A stretch of 64,000 nucleotides of DNA, from assembly GCA_026388275.1 (NCBI GenBank), contig JAPLKB010000058.1:676-64675 (forward strand), in the 5' to 3' direction. Shown in pieces: positions 9,719 to 18,539 of this stretch (position 1 is its first letter; the number at the start of each line of letters is the position of its first letter). Below the pieces are notes generated by a model. The model had not been told where the DNA came from, made no database searches, and saw nothing but the letters and a program-made list of their open reading frames with translations. The position numbers were made by a program, and so were the translations under genes. Source of the DNA: Pseudomonadota bacterium. GTDB taxonomy: Bacteria > Desulfobacterota > Syntrophorhabdia > Syntrophorhabdales > Syntrophorhabdaceae.

Positions 9719-9830
9719 TATTTGTTTACGATCTAAGGTTCAAAGTTAGCAATTTAAAAAATTATTGCTTTAATCCTAAATCCGCAATCCGTTTTTTAAA
9801 ACCCGACAAAAATAGAGAAGTTTCATAATA

Positions 9831-10664
9831 ATGAATAATTTGGTTTCAGTAATAATCACAACCTATAACAGGCGCAGTTTTCTCAAAGAAGCAGTTTTTT
9901 CTGTTGTAAATCAGGATTATCAGAATAAGGAAATTATAGTTATTGATGACGGCTCTACGGATGAATCTGTTAAAGAGATAGACGGGTTGCCTGTAAAGTA
10001 TATTTGGAAAAAGAATGGTGGAATCAGCAGTGCGAGGAATAAAGGTATTGAAGTCGCGCAGGGAGATTATATTGCTTTTCTTGATGTAGATGATTTGTGG
10101 AAGAATGGTAAACTTGCTGTGCAGATGAAACGAATGATGGAAGAGGGATTTTTAATTTCTTATACGGACGAAATTTGGATAAGGAATGGAAAAAGGATGA
10201 ACCAGAAATTGAAACACAGGAAATATTCAGGCTATATTTTTGAGAAATGTCTGCCTCTCTGCATTATAAGTCCTTCGTCTGTTGTGATAAAGAGAGAAAT
10301 GTTTGATAAGGTTGGTTTATTTGATGAGTCTATGCCCGTCTGTGAAGACTATGACTTATGGCTTAGAATTTCTGCACAATATCCTGTTTTATTTATTGAG
10401 CAGCCGCTGATTGTTAAAAGAGGCGGGCACGATGATCAGCTTTCGAAAAGCTATGAAGCAATGGATAAATTCAGGATTCAAAGTCTTGCCAATTTATTGA
10501 ATAGCGGAATATTGGATGAAACACAGAAAATCAAGGCAGCGGAAGAACTAAAGACAAAATGTCTGATAGTCGCCAACGGCGCAAAGAAAAGGGGTAAATC
10601 AGAGGAAGCGGAACATTACCTTAGACTTGCTGACATTGATTATATGTATCCTGTTATACCGTGA
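9831..10664 (+). CDS. Family 2 glycosyltransferase
   Basis: A 277-residue inverting GT-A glycosyltransferase. The opening VSVIITTYNRRSFLKEAVFSV, the nucleotide-sugar motif DDGSTD (residues 39-44) and the metal-binding DVDD (85-88) are typical of GT2, as is the later CEDYDLWLRI acceptor-side motif. No membrane segment is apparent. The donor and acceptor are unknown; such enzymes usually build cell-surface polysaccharide or protein glycans. ATG 9831 follows AGAGAAG. It stands between the GH57 gene and the convergent thi genes and need not share a pathway with either. Confidence 0.88.
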   Translation: MNNLVSVIITTYNRRSFLKEAVFSVVNQDYQNKEIIVIDDGSTDESVKEIDGLPVKYIWKKNGGISSARNKGIEVAQGDYIAFLDVDDLWKNGKLAVQMKRMMEEGFLISYTDEIWIRNGKRMNQKLKHRKYSGYIFEKCLPLCIISPSSVVIKREMFDKVGLFDESMPVCEDYDLWLRISAQYPVLFIEQPLIVKRGGHDDQLSKSYEAMDKFRIQSLANLLNSGILDETQKIKAAEELKTKCLIVANGAKKRGKSEEAEHYLRLADIDYMYPVIP

Positions 10665-10679
10665 TGTTGAAAAAAGACC

Positions 10680-11315
10680 TTATTCATCCATAATATCAAG
10701 AAAAGACCTGCAGGTTTGAGGAATATTGTCTGACATGGTAATGGCAGTTACAACTGCTATGCCGTGAGCCCCTGCTTCGATAACACTGCGGCAGTTACTC
10801 AGAGTTATTCCGCCGATACCGATAACGGGCAAACGGGTAATCTCACGTATGCGGGTAATTCCTTCAAGTCCGACACAGTCTCCCAGATCTTCTTTGGTAG
10901 CAGTTGGGAAAATACCATTGACCGCTAAATAATCTGCCCCGTTTTCCTCAGCATAAACAGCTTCATCCTCGGTTTTAACGGATATTCCGATAACCGCACC
11001 AGCGCCCAGAATATTCCGGGCTTCTTTAATAGATATATCCTCCTGGCCCAGGTGAAGTCCATCTGTCCCTACAGCCATTGCCACTTCAATGGCGTCGTTG
11101 ATTATCAAAAAAGCATCGTGAGCACGGGTAAGCTTCAATGCTTCCGAAGCCAGTTTAATGTAGTCCAGTATGGGCATTTTTTTTTCTCTTATCTGGATGA
11201 TCTTTACTCCTCCTATAAGGGCAAGCTCTACCTGTTCAAGCACAGAATAACCCTTGTTTAAAAGAGGGTCTGTTACCAGGTATAGCCGGAAATCATGCAA
11301 TAATGGTTTTTTCAT
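10680..11315 (-). CDS. thiE: Thiamine-phosphate synthase
   Basis: A 211-residue TIM-barrel enzyme joining hydroxymethylpyrimidine diphosphate to thiazole phosphate, giving thiamine phosphate. Recognised by IQIREKK near residue 40, DGLHLGQED for diphosphate/Mg binding, and the phosphate-binding PVIGIGGI toward the C-terminus. Length is typical. It starts eight bases after the thiM stop, so the two genes form a thiM-thiE salvage/synthesis operon. Confidence 0.95.
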   Translation of the reverse strand: MKKPLLHDFRLYLVTDPLLNKGYSVLEQVELALIGGVKIIQIREKKMPILDYIKLASEALKLTRAHDAFLIINDAIEVAMAVGTDGLHLGQEDISIKEARNILGAGAVIGISVKTEDEAVYAEENGADYLAVNGIFPTATKEDLGDCVGLEGITRIREITRLPVIGIGGITLSNCRSVIEAGAHGIAVVTAITMSDNIPQTCRSFLDIMDE

Positions 11316-11323
11316 AATGTTTG

Positions 11324-12172
11324 TTATGTTTCTTTTGGAACCGGTATTATTTTGAGACCTTCAAGTATTTTATCTTCGGAAAGGTTATAAAGCGCATCAT
11401 ATAAGGCCACTTGAAAGCTCCCTGGCCCTTTTGATATGCGAGCCGCTTCTTCTCCTGCAAGTCCATAATAACCGAGAGCTGCTGCTGTTGCCACAAGAGG
11501 ATCCGGTTCAACTGCACAAAAACAGGAAATAGCAGTAGTTGCGGCACAGCCCGTACCGGTAACCAACCCGAACATTGGATGCCCATTGTGCACTTCTATA
11601 GCATGTTCACCGTTTGTTATAAAATCAACCTTGCCAGTGACAGCAATAACCTTATTAAGTATTTTTGCCAGATGATGTGCGCCGTCACGAACAGCATCAA
11701 CTGTTTCAAGTGAATCCACTCCGCGAATTTTTATTTCTTCTTCAGGCGCTATTAAAGACATTATCTCGGACGCATTACCCCTGATGACAGTTACAGGTAT
11801 CTCTGCAATAATTCTTTTAACGGCTTCGGTTCTCATTGAGGTTGCTCCCGAACCTACAGGATCCAATATAATCGGGATGCCTCTTCTCCCCGCGGTTTTT
11901 CCTGCTATAAGCATTGAATCTATCCAGTACGGTGTTAAAGTACCTATATTCAGGTTAAGTGCGCCGGCAAAGGCAGACATTGCTTCCATTTCTTCATGGG
12001 CATGAGCCATAACAGGTGAGGCGCCTATTGCAAGCGTCACATTGGCTGTACTGTTCATGACGACAAAATTGGTTATATGATGAATCAAAGGATGTTTTAT
12101 TCTGATATCATTCAGTATTTTGACAGTTCTTTTTGAAAATTTATGCTCATTCAGTGAAATATATTCGTTCAT
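11324..12172 (-). CDS. thiM: Hydroxyethylthiazole kinase
   Basis: A 282-residue ribokinase-fold enzyme that phosphorylates 4-methyl-5-hydroxyethylthiazole for thiamine salvage. HHITNFVVMNSTANVTLAIG near the start and GTGCAATTAISCF (anion hole plus catalytic region) are diagnostic. It is slightly longer at the N-terminus than many ThiM proteins. A GAGGAG site precedes ATG 12172. It is first in the thiM-thiE operon. I looked for a TPP riboswitch upstream and found no matching core, so control by thiamine is not visible here. Confidence 0.95.
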   Translation of the reverse strand: MNEYISLNEHKFSKRTVKILNDIRIKHPLIHHITNFVVMNSTANVTLAIGASPVMAHAHEEMEAMSAFAGALNLNIGTLTPYWIDSMLIAGKTAGRRGIPIILDPVGSGATSMRTEAVKRIIAEIPVTVIRGNASEIMSLIAPEEEIKIRGVDSLETVDAVRDGAHHLAKILNKVIAVTGKVDFITNGEHAIEVHNGHPMFGLVTGTGCAATTAISCFCAVEPDPLVATAAALGYYGLAGEEAARISKGPGSFQVALYDALYNLSEDKILEGLKIIPVPKET

Positions 12173-12701
12173 AATGTTGTCTCCTCGGCTGCTTTTTCTT
12201 TTGTCTTTGTAATCAGGAACAGGGCCCTTTTTTCAACTGGTTTAAAATCTGATTATGTCCATTTTTCTTTGCTATATATTGCATCTTGCCGGCAAGCTTA
12301 AGCAGGTCTGAAGCCTGCTGGCCCTCTGTGGGTCTCCTTGAAAGAACTCTATTATCTTAAGATGCTGACGCTTTGGTTCCAGTTCTTGAATTAACTGCTC
12401 CCTTGTCTTTTCTTGATCTTCTATAAGCGTGTCCTTAAGAGAAACTATGTATGGAATGTTTGTGTATTCATTCCACCTGGTTATTCATTTGTTGAAATCT
12501 TACCATATAATCAGTATGAAGAAAAGCTTGTGAAGTACGGCACTTACTTTAAATTGCTATTTCCGGGGTTTACACTTGTCTTTCAAAGAGTTAGCGGAGG
12601 CGGACCACCCTTTCCCAACGGCAAAACTGTCTGGAATTTCGCAGGATTATTAATGTTTATCATTTTTACTTATAATAGATAATAAAATATTAAATTTTTG
12701 T
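12173..12701. other. Gene-poor region between thiM and the hppA promoter
   Basis: Apart from the possible kinase fragment at 12285-12420 and a small hairpin (AGCAGG/CCTGCT near 12300-12318), nothing is recognised. An 89-codon plus-strand frame exists at 12413-12682 but lacks a ribosome-binding site and any family resemblance. Confidence 0.5.
12285..12420 (-). pseudogene. Possible fragment of a PAS-type sensor kinase
   Basis: Read on the minus strand, the frame gives DQEKTREQLIQELEPKRQHL. This resembles the coiled-coil linker REQLIxELExLRQRxxELE common between PAS and kinase or GGDEF domains in deltaproteobacteria. The frame then degenerates and stops. No start, PAS or kinase domain remains. 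It may be a decayed gene remnant; the match is short and could be chance. Confidence 0.3.
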
Positions 12702-12730
12702 TTGACATGCAAAAATGATTGAGTTATATT
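12702..12730 (+). promoter_or_regulatory. Sigma-70 promoter of hppA
   Basis: TTGACA (12702-12707) and TATATT (12725-12730) are separated by exactly 17 bases. This would give hppA a leader of about 170 bases. The leader contains the inverted repeat TTGTCAATG (12834-12842) and CATTGACAA (12863-12871), about 20 bases before the ribosome-binding site. Confidence 0.7.
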
Positions 12731-12904
12731 TCACAAATGGAAGATTGGTTTACTGTCAAGGAGAAGATTAAATTATAATTCAGAAGTAAATGAGAAAGTT
12801 GATATCATGATATTTGAGTACTAATGAAGAACATTGTCAATGCTGGTTTAATAAAATAACGTCATTGACAAATATTTTATTCAATTTACAGGAGGATGTA
12901 TACA

Positions 12905-15460
12905 ATGATGAATCTACAGAACCTCTTTAAGAAATTTTCTAAAACATCCAGGCGTAATTATCTTATAGCAATGATGTTTTTCTTCGCAGGAGCATATCTT
13001 TTCTTACCTGGAACCTCTTTTACTCAGGCAGAAGCGACTGCATCTCATGAATCGGTTTTCAAACTGTTTTCGCTTTTCAGCGACCCCCGCTTCAAACCTA
13101 TTGAAATTTACGGGCTTCTTGCTGTCCTTTGTATCGCTATTGCAGGTTTGTTATATGCTGCCATGCTTGTTAAACAAGTAAGGAGAGCAGACCAGGGCAC
13201 AAAGCAAATGCAGGATATTGCCTCTGCAGTCCGTGAAGGTGCAAATGCCTATCTCAGAGCACAGTTTAAAAAGATCGGACCATTAATCATCATTATTACC
13301 ATTTTGTTATTTTTAACTTACACCGGTACAGTAGATCTATTTCGTTGGGGTCGTGCCGGCGCATTTTTTATCGGTGCACTGTTCAGTGGATTGGTTGGTT
13401 TTGTCGGTATGCGTCTGGCAACAGAAGGCAACCTCCGTGTTGCAGCAGCGGCAAAGCACAGTTATGGAGAGGCCCTTCAACTTGGATATAGAACAGGAAC
13501 CATAACGGGCATGCTCACAGATGGACTGGGTCTCCTTGGTGGAACCATGATTTTCATAATGTACGGTGAACAGGCATACGAAGCCCTCCTGGGATTCGGA
13601 TTCGGCGGTACGCTCCTTGCTTTGTTCATGAGAGTCGGCGGTGGTATTTATACAAAGGCCGCAGATGTCGGCGCTGATCTTGTCGGAAAGATCGAAAAGG
13701 ATATTCCTGAAGATGATCCGCGTAATGCCGCAACTATTGCCGACAACGTCGGCGACAACGTAGGCGACTGTGCCGGTATGGCAGCAGACATTTTCGAAAG
13801 CTATGAAGTAACTATTGTTGCTGCAATGATCCTTGGTATGGCAACTTTTGGTCATAAGGGTGTTATCTTCCCGCTTCTTGTTCGCGGTATCGGCGTGCTC
13901 GGCTCCATTATCAGTACCTATACTGTTAAGGCAGGTGCTGACGATACATCAGATACGGCATTGAAAAGCGTTCATCGTGGATTCTGGATCGGTTCTGTAA
14001 TTAGTATAATTGGGTTTGTCCTTATCGGATATTTTTATTTAAATTTTGACGCTGTCTATCTTACCGGTAACCCGACGGCATTAGCAGGCTTTCCGGGTGG
14101 CGATCCTTCTAAACTTGGATGGCTTGCAAATTTCGGCATTGCCGGATTGGATATGCGTCCGGCAATTACATGCCTCATTGGTATTTTTCTTGCTGTTGGA
14201 TTGAATAAAGTTACCAGCTATTATACACACACAAGTTATTCACCGGTAAAGAGTCTGGCAAAAGCCTGCCAAACCGGACATGCGACAAACATCATTCAGG
14301 GGTTTGCAGTAGGATATGAGAGCACTGTCGCAGCCGTTGGCGTCATAGCTGTTGCAATCTTCCTTTCAGTCCTGACCTATGCCGGGACACCTCCTCTCTT
14401 TATTGCTTATGGTGTTGCAATGACTGGTATCGGTATGTTGACCCTGACAGGCAATACTATTTCTATGGATGTATTCGGCCCTGTAGCAGACAATGCCAAT
14501 GGTATCGGCGAAATGGGGTACAATAAGGAAGAGATGGAGAAAGAGAGACCGGGCAGCTACAAACGTGCCCGTCAGATACTTGCCGATCTCGATGCTGTCG
14601 GGAATACTACAAAAGCTGAAACAAAGGGTATTGCAATAGGTTCTGCAGTTATCGCAGCAGTCTCATTGTTTGCAAGCTTTATCGCCGTCATAGCAGTTGG
14701 CAGCGAAGAAAAAATTCACTTAATGACTGTGTCGCAGTATGTTATTGAAGCTGGAAAGATCACTGTTGCAGATCCTACGGTTTTTATCGGATTCCTCCTT
14801 GGCGGGGCAGTTCCATTCCTCTTCAGCGGAATGTTGATCCGCGCTGTAGGACGCGCTGCATACTGGATTGTCAAAGAATGCCGTATTCAATTCCATGATC
14901 CTGATATATGGAATGGCACCAAAAAACCTGATTATGGTCGTGTAGTAGATATTTGTACACAGACTGCACAGAAAGAATTAATCGGCCCGGGTCTGCTTGC
15001 CATCGTGACGCCTTTGCTGGTAGGATTCCTGCTCGGCCCATATGCACTTGGCGGATTTTTAGCAGGCATGATCCTTGTTGGCCAGTTGCTTGCAGTTTTT
15101 ATGGCAAATGCAGGCGGCGCATGGGATAATGCCAAGAAGATGATTGAAGACGGCATATACGGCGGCAAGGGTTCAGAAGCTCACAAAGCAGCTGTCACAG
15201 GCGACACTGTCGGTGATCCGTTAAAAGATACAGCAGGTCCTGCGATCAACCCATTGATAAAGGTTATGAACATGGTCAGCTTGTTGACGCTTGGGTTGGT
15301 CCTTAAATATAACCTGATTGCCCCGCGGGTAGCACAGGAACAACTCGGTACATCGCGTATTGTCAGTGTTATTGTTATTGTTGTGTGTGTGGCTGCTTTA
15401 TGCTGGGCCATCTATCAGAGCAAACGCGATACCGGCGAATTGGTTGAGACGGAAGAATAA
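12905..15460 (+). CDS. hppA: Membrane-bound proton-pumping pyrophosphatase (K+-independent type)
   Basis: An integral membrane enzyme of 851 residues that couples PPi hydrolysis to ion pumping across the inner membrane. The substrate motifs DVGADLVGK (254-262) and DNVGDNVGDCAG (280-291) are intact, and many hydrophobic helices are present. In GNTTKA the Lys at 570 marks the K+-independent, H+-pumping subfamily (established from A/K substitution work on this family). The protein is longer than the usual 660-810 residues because of an N-terminal extension with an extra hydrophobic segment. ATG 12905 lies nine bases after GGAGG; ATG 12896 touches the GGAGG and is unlikely. Own promoter and terminator. 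Confidence 0.95.
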   Translation: MMNLQNLFKKFSKTSRRNYLIAMMFFFAGAYLFLPGTSFTQAEATASHESVFKLFSLFSDPRFKPIEIYGLLAVLCIAIAGLLYAAMLVKQVRRADQGTKQMQDIASAVREGANAYLRAQFKKIGPLIIIITILLFLTYTGTVDLFRWGRAGAFFIGALFSGLVGFVGMRLATEGNLRVAAAAKHSYGEALQLGYRTGTITGMLTDGLGLLGGTMIFIMYGEQAYEALLGFGFGGTLLALFMRVGGGIYTKAADVGADLVGKIEKDIPEDDPRNAATIADNVGDNVGDCAGMAADIFESYEVTIVAAMILGMATFGHKGVIFPLLVRGIGVLGSIISTYTVKAGADDTSDTALKSVHRGFWIGSVISIIGFVLIGYFYLNFDAVYLTGNPTALAGFPGGDPSKLGWLANFGIAGLDMRPAITCLIGIFLAVGLNKVTSYYTHTSYSPVKSLAKACQTGHATNIIQGFAVGYESTVAAVGVIAVAIFLSVLTYAGTPPLFIAYGVAMTGIGMLTLTGNTISMDVFGPVADNANGIGEMGYNKEEMEKERPGSYKRARQILADLDAVGNTTKAETKGIAIGSAVIAAVSLFASFIAVIAVGSEEKIHLMTVSQYVIEAGKITVADPTVFIGFLLGGAVPFLFSGMLIRAVGRAAYWIVKECRIQFHDPDIWNGTKKPDYGRVVDICTQTAQKELIGPGLLAIVTPLLVGFLLGPYALGGFLAGMILVGQLLAVFMANAGGAWDNAKKMIEDGIYGGKGSEAHKAAVTGDTVGDPLKDTAGPAINPLIKVMNMVSLLTLGLVLKYNLIAPRVAQEQLGTSRIVSVIVIVVCVAALCWAIYQSKRDTGELVETEE

Positions 15461-15476
15461 TATTATATAGAACTCA

Positions 15477-15522
15477 AAAAAATAAAGCCCGGTAGGTTTA
15501 TATCTGCCGGGCTTTATTTTTT
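15477..15522. terminator. Bidirectional intrinsic terminator
   Basis: A perfect stem of about 15 bp (AAAAATAAAGCCCGG with its complement) carries a T-run on both strands. It separates hppA from the convergent ABC export operon. Confidence 0.9.
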
Positions 15523-15524
15523 AG

Positions 15525-16691
15525 TCAGGCTTGTCGTAATGCATCAACGATATTCATCCGCGATGCTCTCAAGGCAGGAAGAACGCCGCCTACAAAACCC
15601 ATAATTAATGAAAATATGAGCGATTTGAAGGCAATATTAATGTTGAGAGAAAAAGAAAAGGCAAGTTCGGAAAATGTCTGGAAGTTCATGGTAGATATGG
15701 TAAAAAACTGTAGAAATGAAGCAAAAAATAATCCTGCAATTCCTCCTGCAAGGCTGAGAAGCAATGATTCCAAAAGAAAGGCGCCCATAATGCTCCTCCT
15801 TTGAAAACCCAGGGCGCGCATTGTGCCGATTTCTGCAACCCTGCTTGCTACAGATGCATACATGGTAATCATGGCGCCGATGACTGCCCCGAGGGAAAAT
15901 ATTATCGTCAATGACATTCCAAGAATACGTAGGAATTTTGCCATCATTTCCGACTGATCGGCATAATATTTTGTTTCTCTTTTAACTTCATGATTCATAC
16001 GGGGGTCTTTTTCAATACGTTCTTTCAATTTTCCAAATTCGGAAGACTCTTTTAATTTAAATAAAAGAGATGAATAAACCGGCCTTCGAAAGGCCTGCAT
16101 AAGCTGATCATTATCGCCCCATATTTCGGAATTGTAACCTGTATTACCTGCATCAAATATGCCTACAATATTCCAGTCACGCATACCGAATCTAAGCGTC
16201 ATGCCAATATCGACCCCCTTAAACCTTTTTACCACACTTCTACCTGCTGCAACTTCGGAAGAACCCTGTTTCGGCATACGTCCGTCTATAAGTTTTACCT
16301 GTGGACGTAGTTTTAGCGAGGCATTTCCTATACCCCTTATTGTTACATTTGATTGTTTGTTGTCGCCTTTTTTAGGGAGTGTTATGAGAATGTTTAATTC
16401 TTTCGCAAAAAGCGGTTTTCCGTCAATTCCGATTGCAACCTGAGGATCTGATTCGACAATAGAGGCTTGTGAACGGGAAACCCAGCTCATTAACTCAGCA
16501 CCAGATCCCTTGCGGATTACCATACCGTTATCATAAGAGCCGGTGTCTATAAGTGTTTTTTCAAGACCATGGGCCATCATCAAAATTGTTGTAAAAACGA
16601 ATACTACAAGAGCCATACCCGATGCAGTCAAAACGGTAGTTATCTTACGGGTCAGGAGATTTTTTATACTGTACGATAAAGGAATAAACAA
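15525..16691 (-). CDS. FtsX/MacB-type ABC transporter permease
   Basis: A 388-residue permease: one N-terminal membrane helix (about 20-45), a large periplasmic domain (MacB periplasmic core), then three C-terminal helices with the FtsX-family signature (GTMRALGFQRRSIMGAFLLES). It forms the translocation unit with the neighbouring permease and ATPase. The start is probably TTG 16691, because the upstream gene's GGAGG lies ten bases before it and the previous stop is two bases away; no nearer ATG fits the first helix. Last gene of the operon, ending at the shared terminator. Confidence 0.85.
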   Translation of the reverse strand: MFIPLSYSIKNLLTRKITTVLTASGMALVVFVFTTILMMAHGLEKTLIDTGSYDNGMVIRKGSGAELMSWVSRSQASIVESDPQVAIGIDGKPLFAKELNILITLPKKGDNKQSNVTIRGIGNASLKLRPQVKLIDGRMPKQGSSEVAAGRSVVKRFKGVDIGMTLRFGMRDWNIVGIFDAGNTGYNSEIWGDNDQLMQAFRRPVYSSLLFKLKESSEFGKLKERIEKDPRMNHEVKRETKYYADQSEMMAKFLRILGMSLTIIFSLGAVIGAMITMYASVASRVAEIGTMRALGFQRRSIMGAFLLESLLLSLAGGIAGLFFASFLQFFTISTMNFQTFSELAFSFSLNINIAFKSLIFSLIMGFVGGVLPALRASRMNIVDALRQA

Positions 16692-16692
16692 C

Positions 16693-17850
16693 TTAACCGA
16701 TCCTCCGCAAGCCGTCTGCGATAGGGATTTTTATGCTGTGATATGTAGGGATAATTGCTGCAAGTATACCGACAAGTATAGAGAATACAATATCCATAAG
16801 TATTGTATCTGCAGTAACATTAAAAGTAGGGAAATAAGAACCCACAGTATTTGCAAAGGCCTTGGCAGATGGGAATGTAAAGATGATGCCCATTGTACAT
16901 CCCATCATGGTTATGATAAGTGATTCGCCAAAGATTAATCCTGCTATGCGCCATCCTCCGAATCCAAGTGTCTTGAATACCGAATATTCACCGATGCGTT
17001 CACGGGCTGTCATGTTGATGGTATTTGCAACTACGGCAAGTATAATGAAAATAACTATGTAGGTCACCAGTCTCAAAGCGGTAATAATAGCATCAGACAT
17101 GGAGACAAAACCCAACTGAAAAGCCTTTTCCGTTTCTGTCAGCGTTTCAGCAAGGGAATTGTGAAAGGTTTTGTCGATCCTTAATGCAACATCAGCAACA
17201 ATGTCAGGGCTTGTAACTTCCATCATATAATAACCTACGTGGTCGGCCCTGGTAGGTGATGTCTTTTTAAGGGCCTCATTCAGATAATTGAAATGAAAGA
17301 AAAACTGGCTCTCATCGGTATTTTTATCCTGTCCCCTATAGATGCCGCGCAAAACAAATTCCCAATTTCCGGGATATATGGTTCCCTTCAGTGTCACTAT
17401 ATCACCTATTTTCCAGCCGAATCTCTTTACGAGTTTTGCTCCTGCAGCACATGATTTCTTATCACGAAGAAAGGCCGCTTTTTCGTCAGGTTGCAGTATA
17501 TACTCAGGGTATAACTCAAGGAAGCTTTTTGCCTCAACGGCAAAATTTGCAAAGAAATTTTTTTCCTCAATATAAAATCCGCCAAACCAGGTTCCATATG
17601 ATACAATTTTTACCCCTTCGATCTGACGGATCTTTTCTGTATAAGAGATCGGAAGTGTTAGCACCATTGATACGGCATGTCTTGTAACAAGCCTGATTAC
17701 AGACGATGCCTGAACCCCGGCATACCAAGCGTCAATGACCGTTCGCAAAAGACCGAAGGCTAAAATAGCAATAGCAACACTCAAAATAGTGAGGCATGTC
17801 CGAAGTTTGTGACGGAAGGTGTTTTTAATGAGCAGCTTGATTATATACAT
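16693..17850 (-). CDS. FtsX/MacB-type ABC transporter permease
   Basis: A 385-residue permease with the same layout as the next gene: N-terminal helix at about 15-35, periplasmic domain, three C-terminal helices, and the motif ARERIGEYSVFKTLGFGGWRI. Two different permeases imply a heterodimeric transporter of the LolCDE/MacB superfamily. Its ATG overlaps the ATPase stop (TAATG), so translation is coupled. The substrate is unknown; with the membrane-fusion adaptor first in the operon, export of a lipid, peptide or drug across the envelope is likely. Confidence 0.85.
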   Translation of the reverse strand: MYIIKLLIKNTFRHKLRTCLTILSVAIAILAFGLLRTVIDAWYAGVQASSVIRLVTRHAVSMVLTLPISYTEKIRQIEGVKIVSYGTWFGGFYIEEKNFFANFAVEAKSFLELYPEYILQPDEKAAFLRDKKSCAAGAKLVKRFGWKIGDIVTLKGTIYPGNWEFVLRGIYRGQDKNTDESQFFFHFNYLNEALKKTSPTRADHVGYYMMEVTSPDIVADVALRIDKTFHNSLAETLTETEKAFQLGFVSMSDAIITALRLVTYIVIFIILAVVANTINMTARERIGEYSVFKTLGFGGWRIAGLIFGESLIITMMGCTMGIIFTFPSAKAFANTVGSYFPTFNVTADTILMDIVFSILVGILAAIIPTYHSIKIPIADGLRRIG

Positions 17851-18539
17851 TATAGATTACTGTTAAAAATACCCTTGTCGAGATGTCTTAATACACGTGC
17901 TTTTCCTGCTGCACGGGGGTCGTGTGTTACTAAAATGATTGTTTTGCCCGATTCAATATTAAGGCGCTCCATTAGTGCCATGATTTCTTCTGCTGATGTA
18001 CGATCCAGATCTCCCGTCGGCTCATCAGCTACAAGTATCGTCGGGTCAGTTACAATAGCTCTTGCAATCGCTACACGTTGCTGTTGTCCACCGGAAAGCT
18101 GGCCTGGATAGTGATCCATGCGGTCGGCAAGGTTTACTACATTGAGCGCAATCTTGACGTGTTCTTTGCGCTCTTTTTTTGAAAGATTGGTCAAAAGTAG
18201 CGGAAGTTCCACATTGTCGAAAGCGGTAAGAACAGGAATAAGATTGTAGAACTGGAACACAAAACCGACGTTGACCCCGCGCCATCCGGCAAGTTCAGTC
18301 TCGGACAATGTGGTAATATCAACGCCGCCTACCCGGATTATGCCGCTATCAACTTTGTCAATGCCTGCAATAAGGTTTAAAAGTGTTGTCTTGCCTGAGC
18401 CTGATGGTCCCATGAGAGCAAGAAAGTCACCTTTATATATATTAAAAGTAATATTGCTCAATACCGGTATGATCTGATTTCCGCGGTTGTAAGATTTATT
18501 GAGGTTGATTACCTCTACAATAGGAACCGAATTATTCAT
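17850..18539 (-). CDS. MacB/LolD-type ABC transporter ATPase
   Basis: A 229-residue ATPase with Walker A GPSGSGKTT (44-52), Q-loop FVFQFYNLIPVLTAFDNVELP, signature LSGGQQQRVAIARA (148-161) and Walker B ILVADEPTGDLD (168-179). The GDLD ending is characteristic of the LolD/MacB/FtsE subfamily. It energises the two permeases that follow. Its ATG directly abuts the stop of the adaptor gene upstream. Confidence 0.93.
   Translation of the reverse strand: MNNSVPIVEVINLNKSYNRGNQIIPVLSNITFNIYKGDFLALMGPSGSGKTTLLNLIAGIDKVDSGIIRVGGVDITTLSETELAGWRGVNVGFVFQFYNLIPVLTAFDNVELPLLLTNLSKKERKEHVKIALNVVNLADRMDHYPGQLSGGQQQRVAIARAIVTDPTILVADEPTGDLDRTSAEEIMALMERLNIESGKTIILVTHDPRAAGKARVLRHLDKGIFNSNL

Noticed and set aside
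12173-12300. Possible TPP riboswitch upstream of thiM
   Set aside because: The segment CCCTGTTCCTGATT on the minus strand recalls part of the core, but the CTGAGA and the second conserved arm are absent.
12413-12682. 89-codon plus-strand frame upstream of hppA
   Set aside because: No ribosome-binding site, unlikely composition, no recognisable domain, and it ends just before the hppA promoter.
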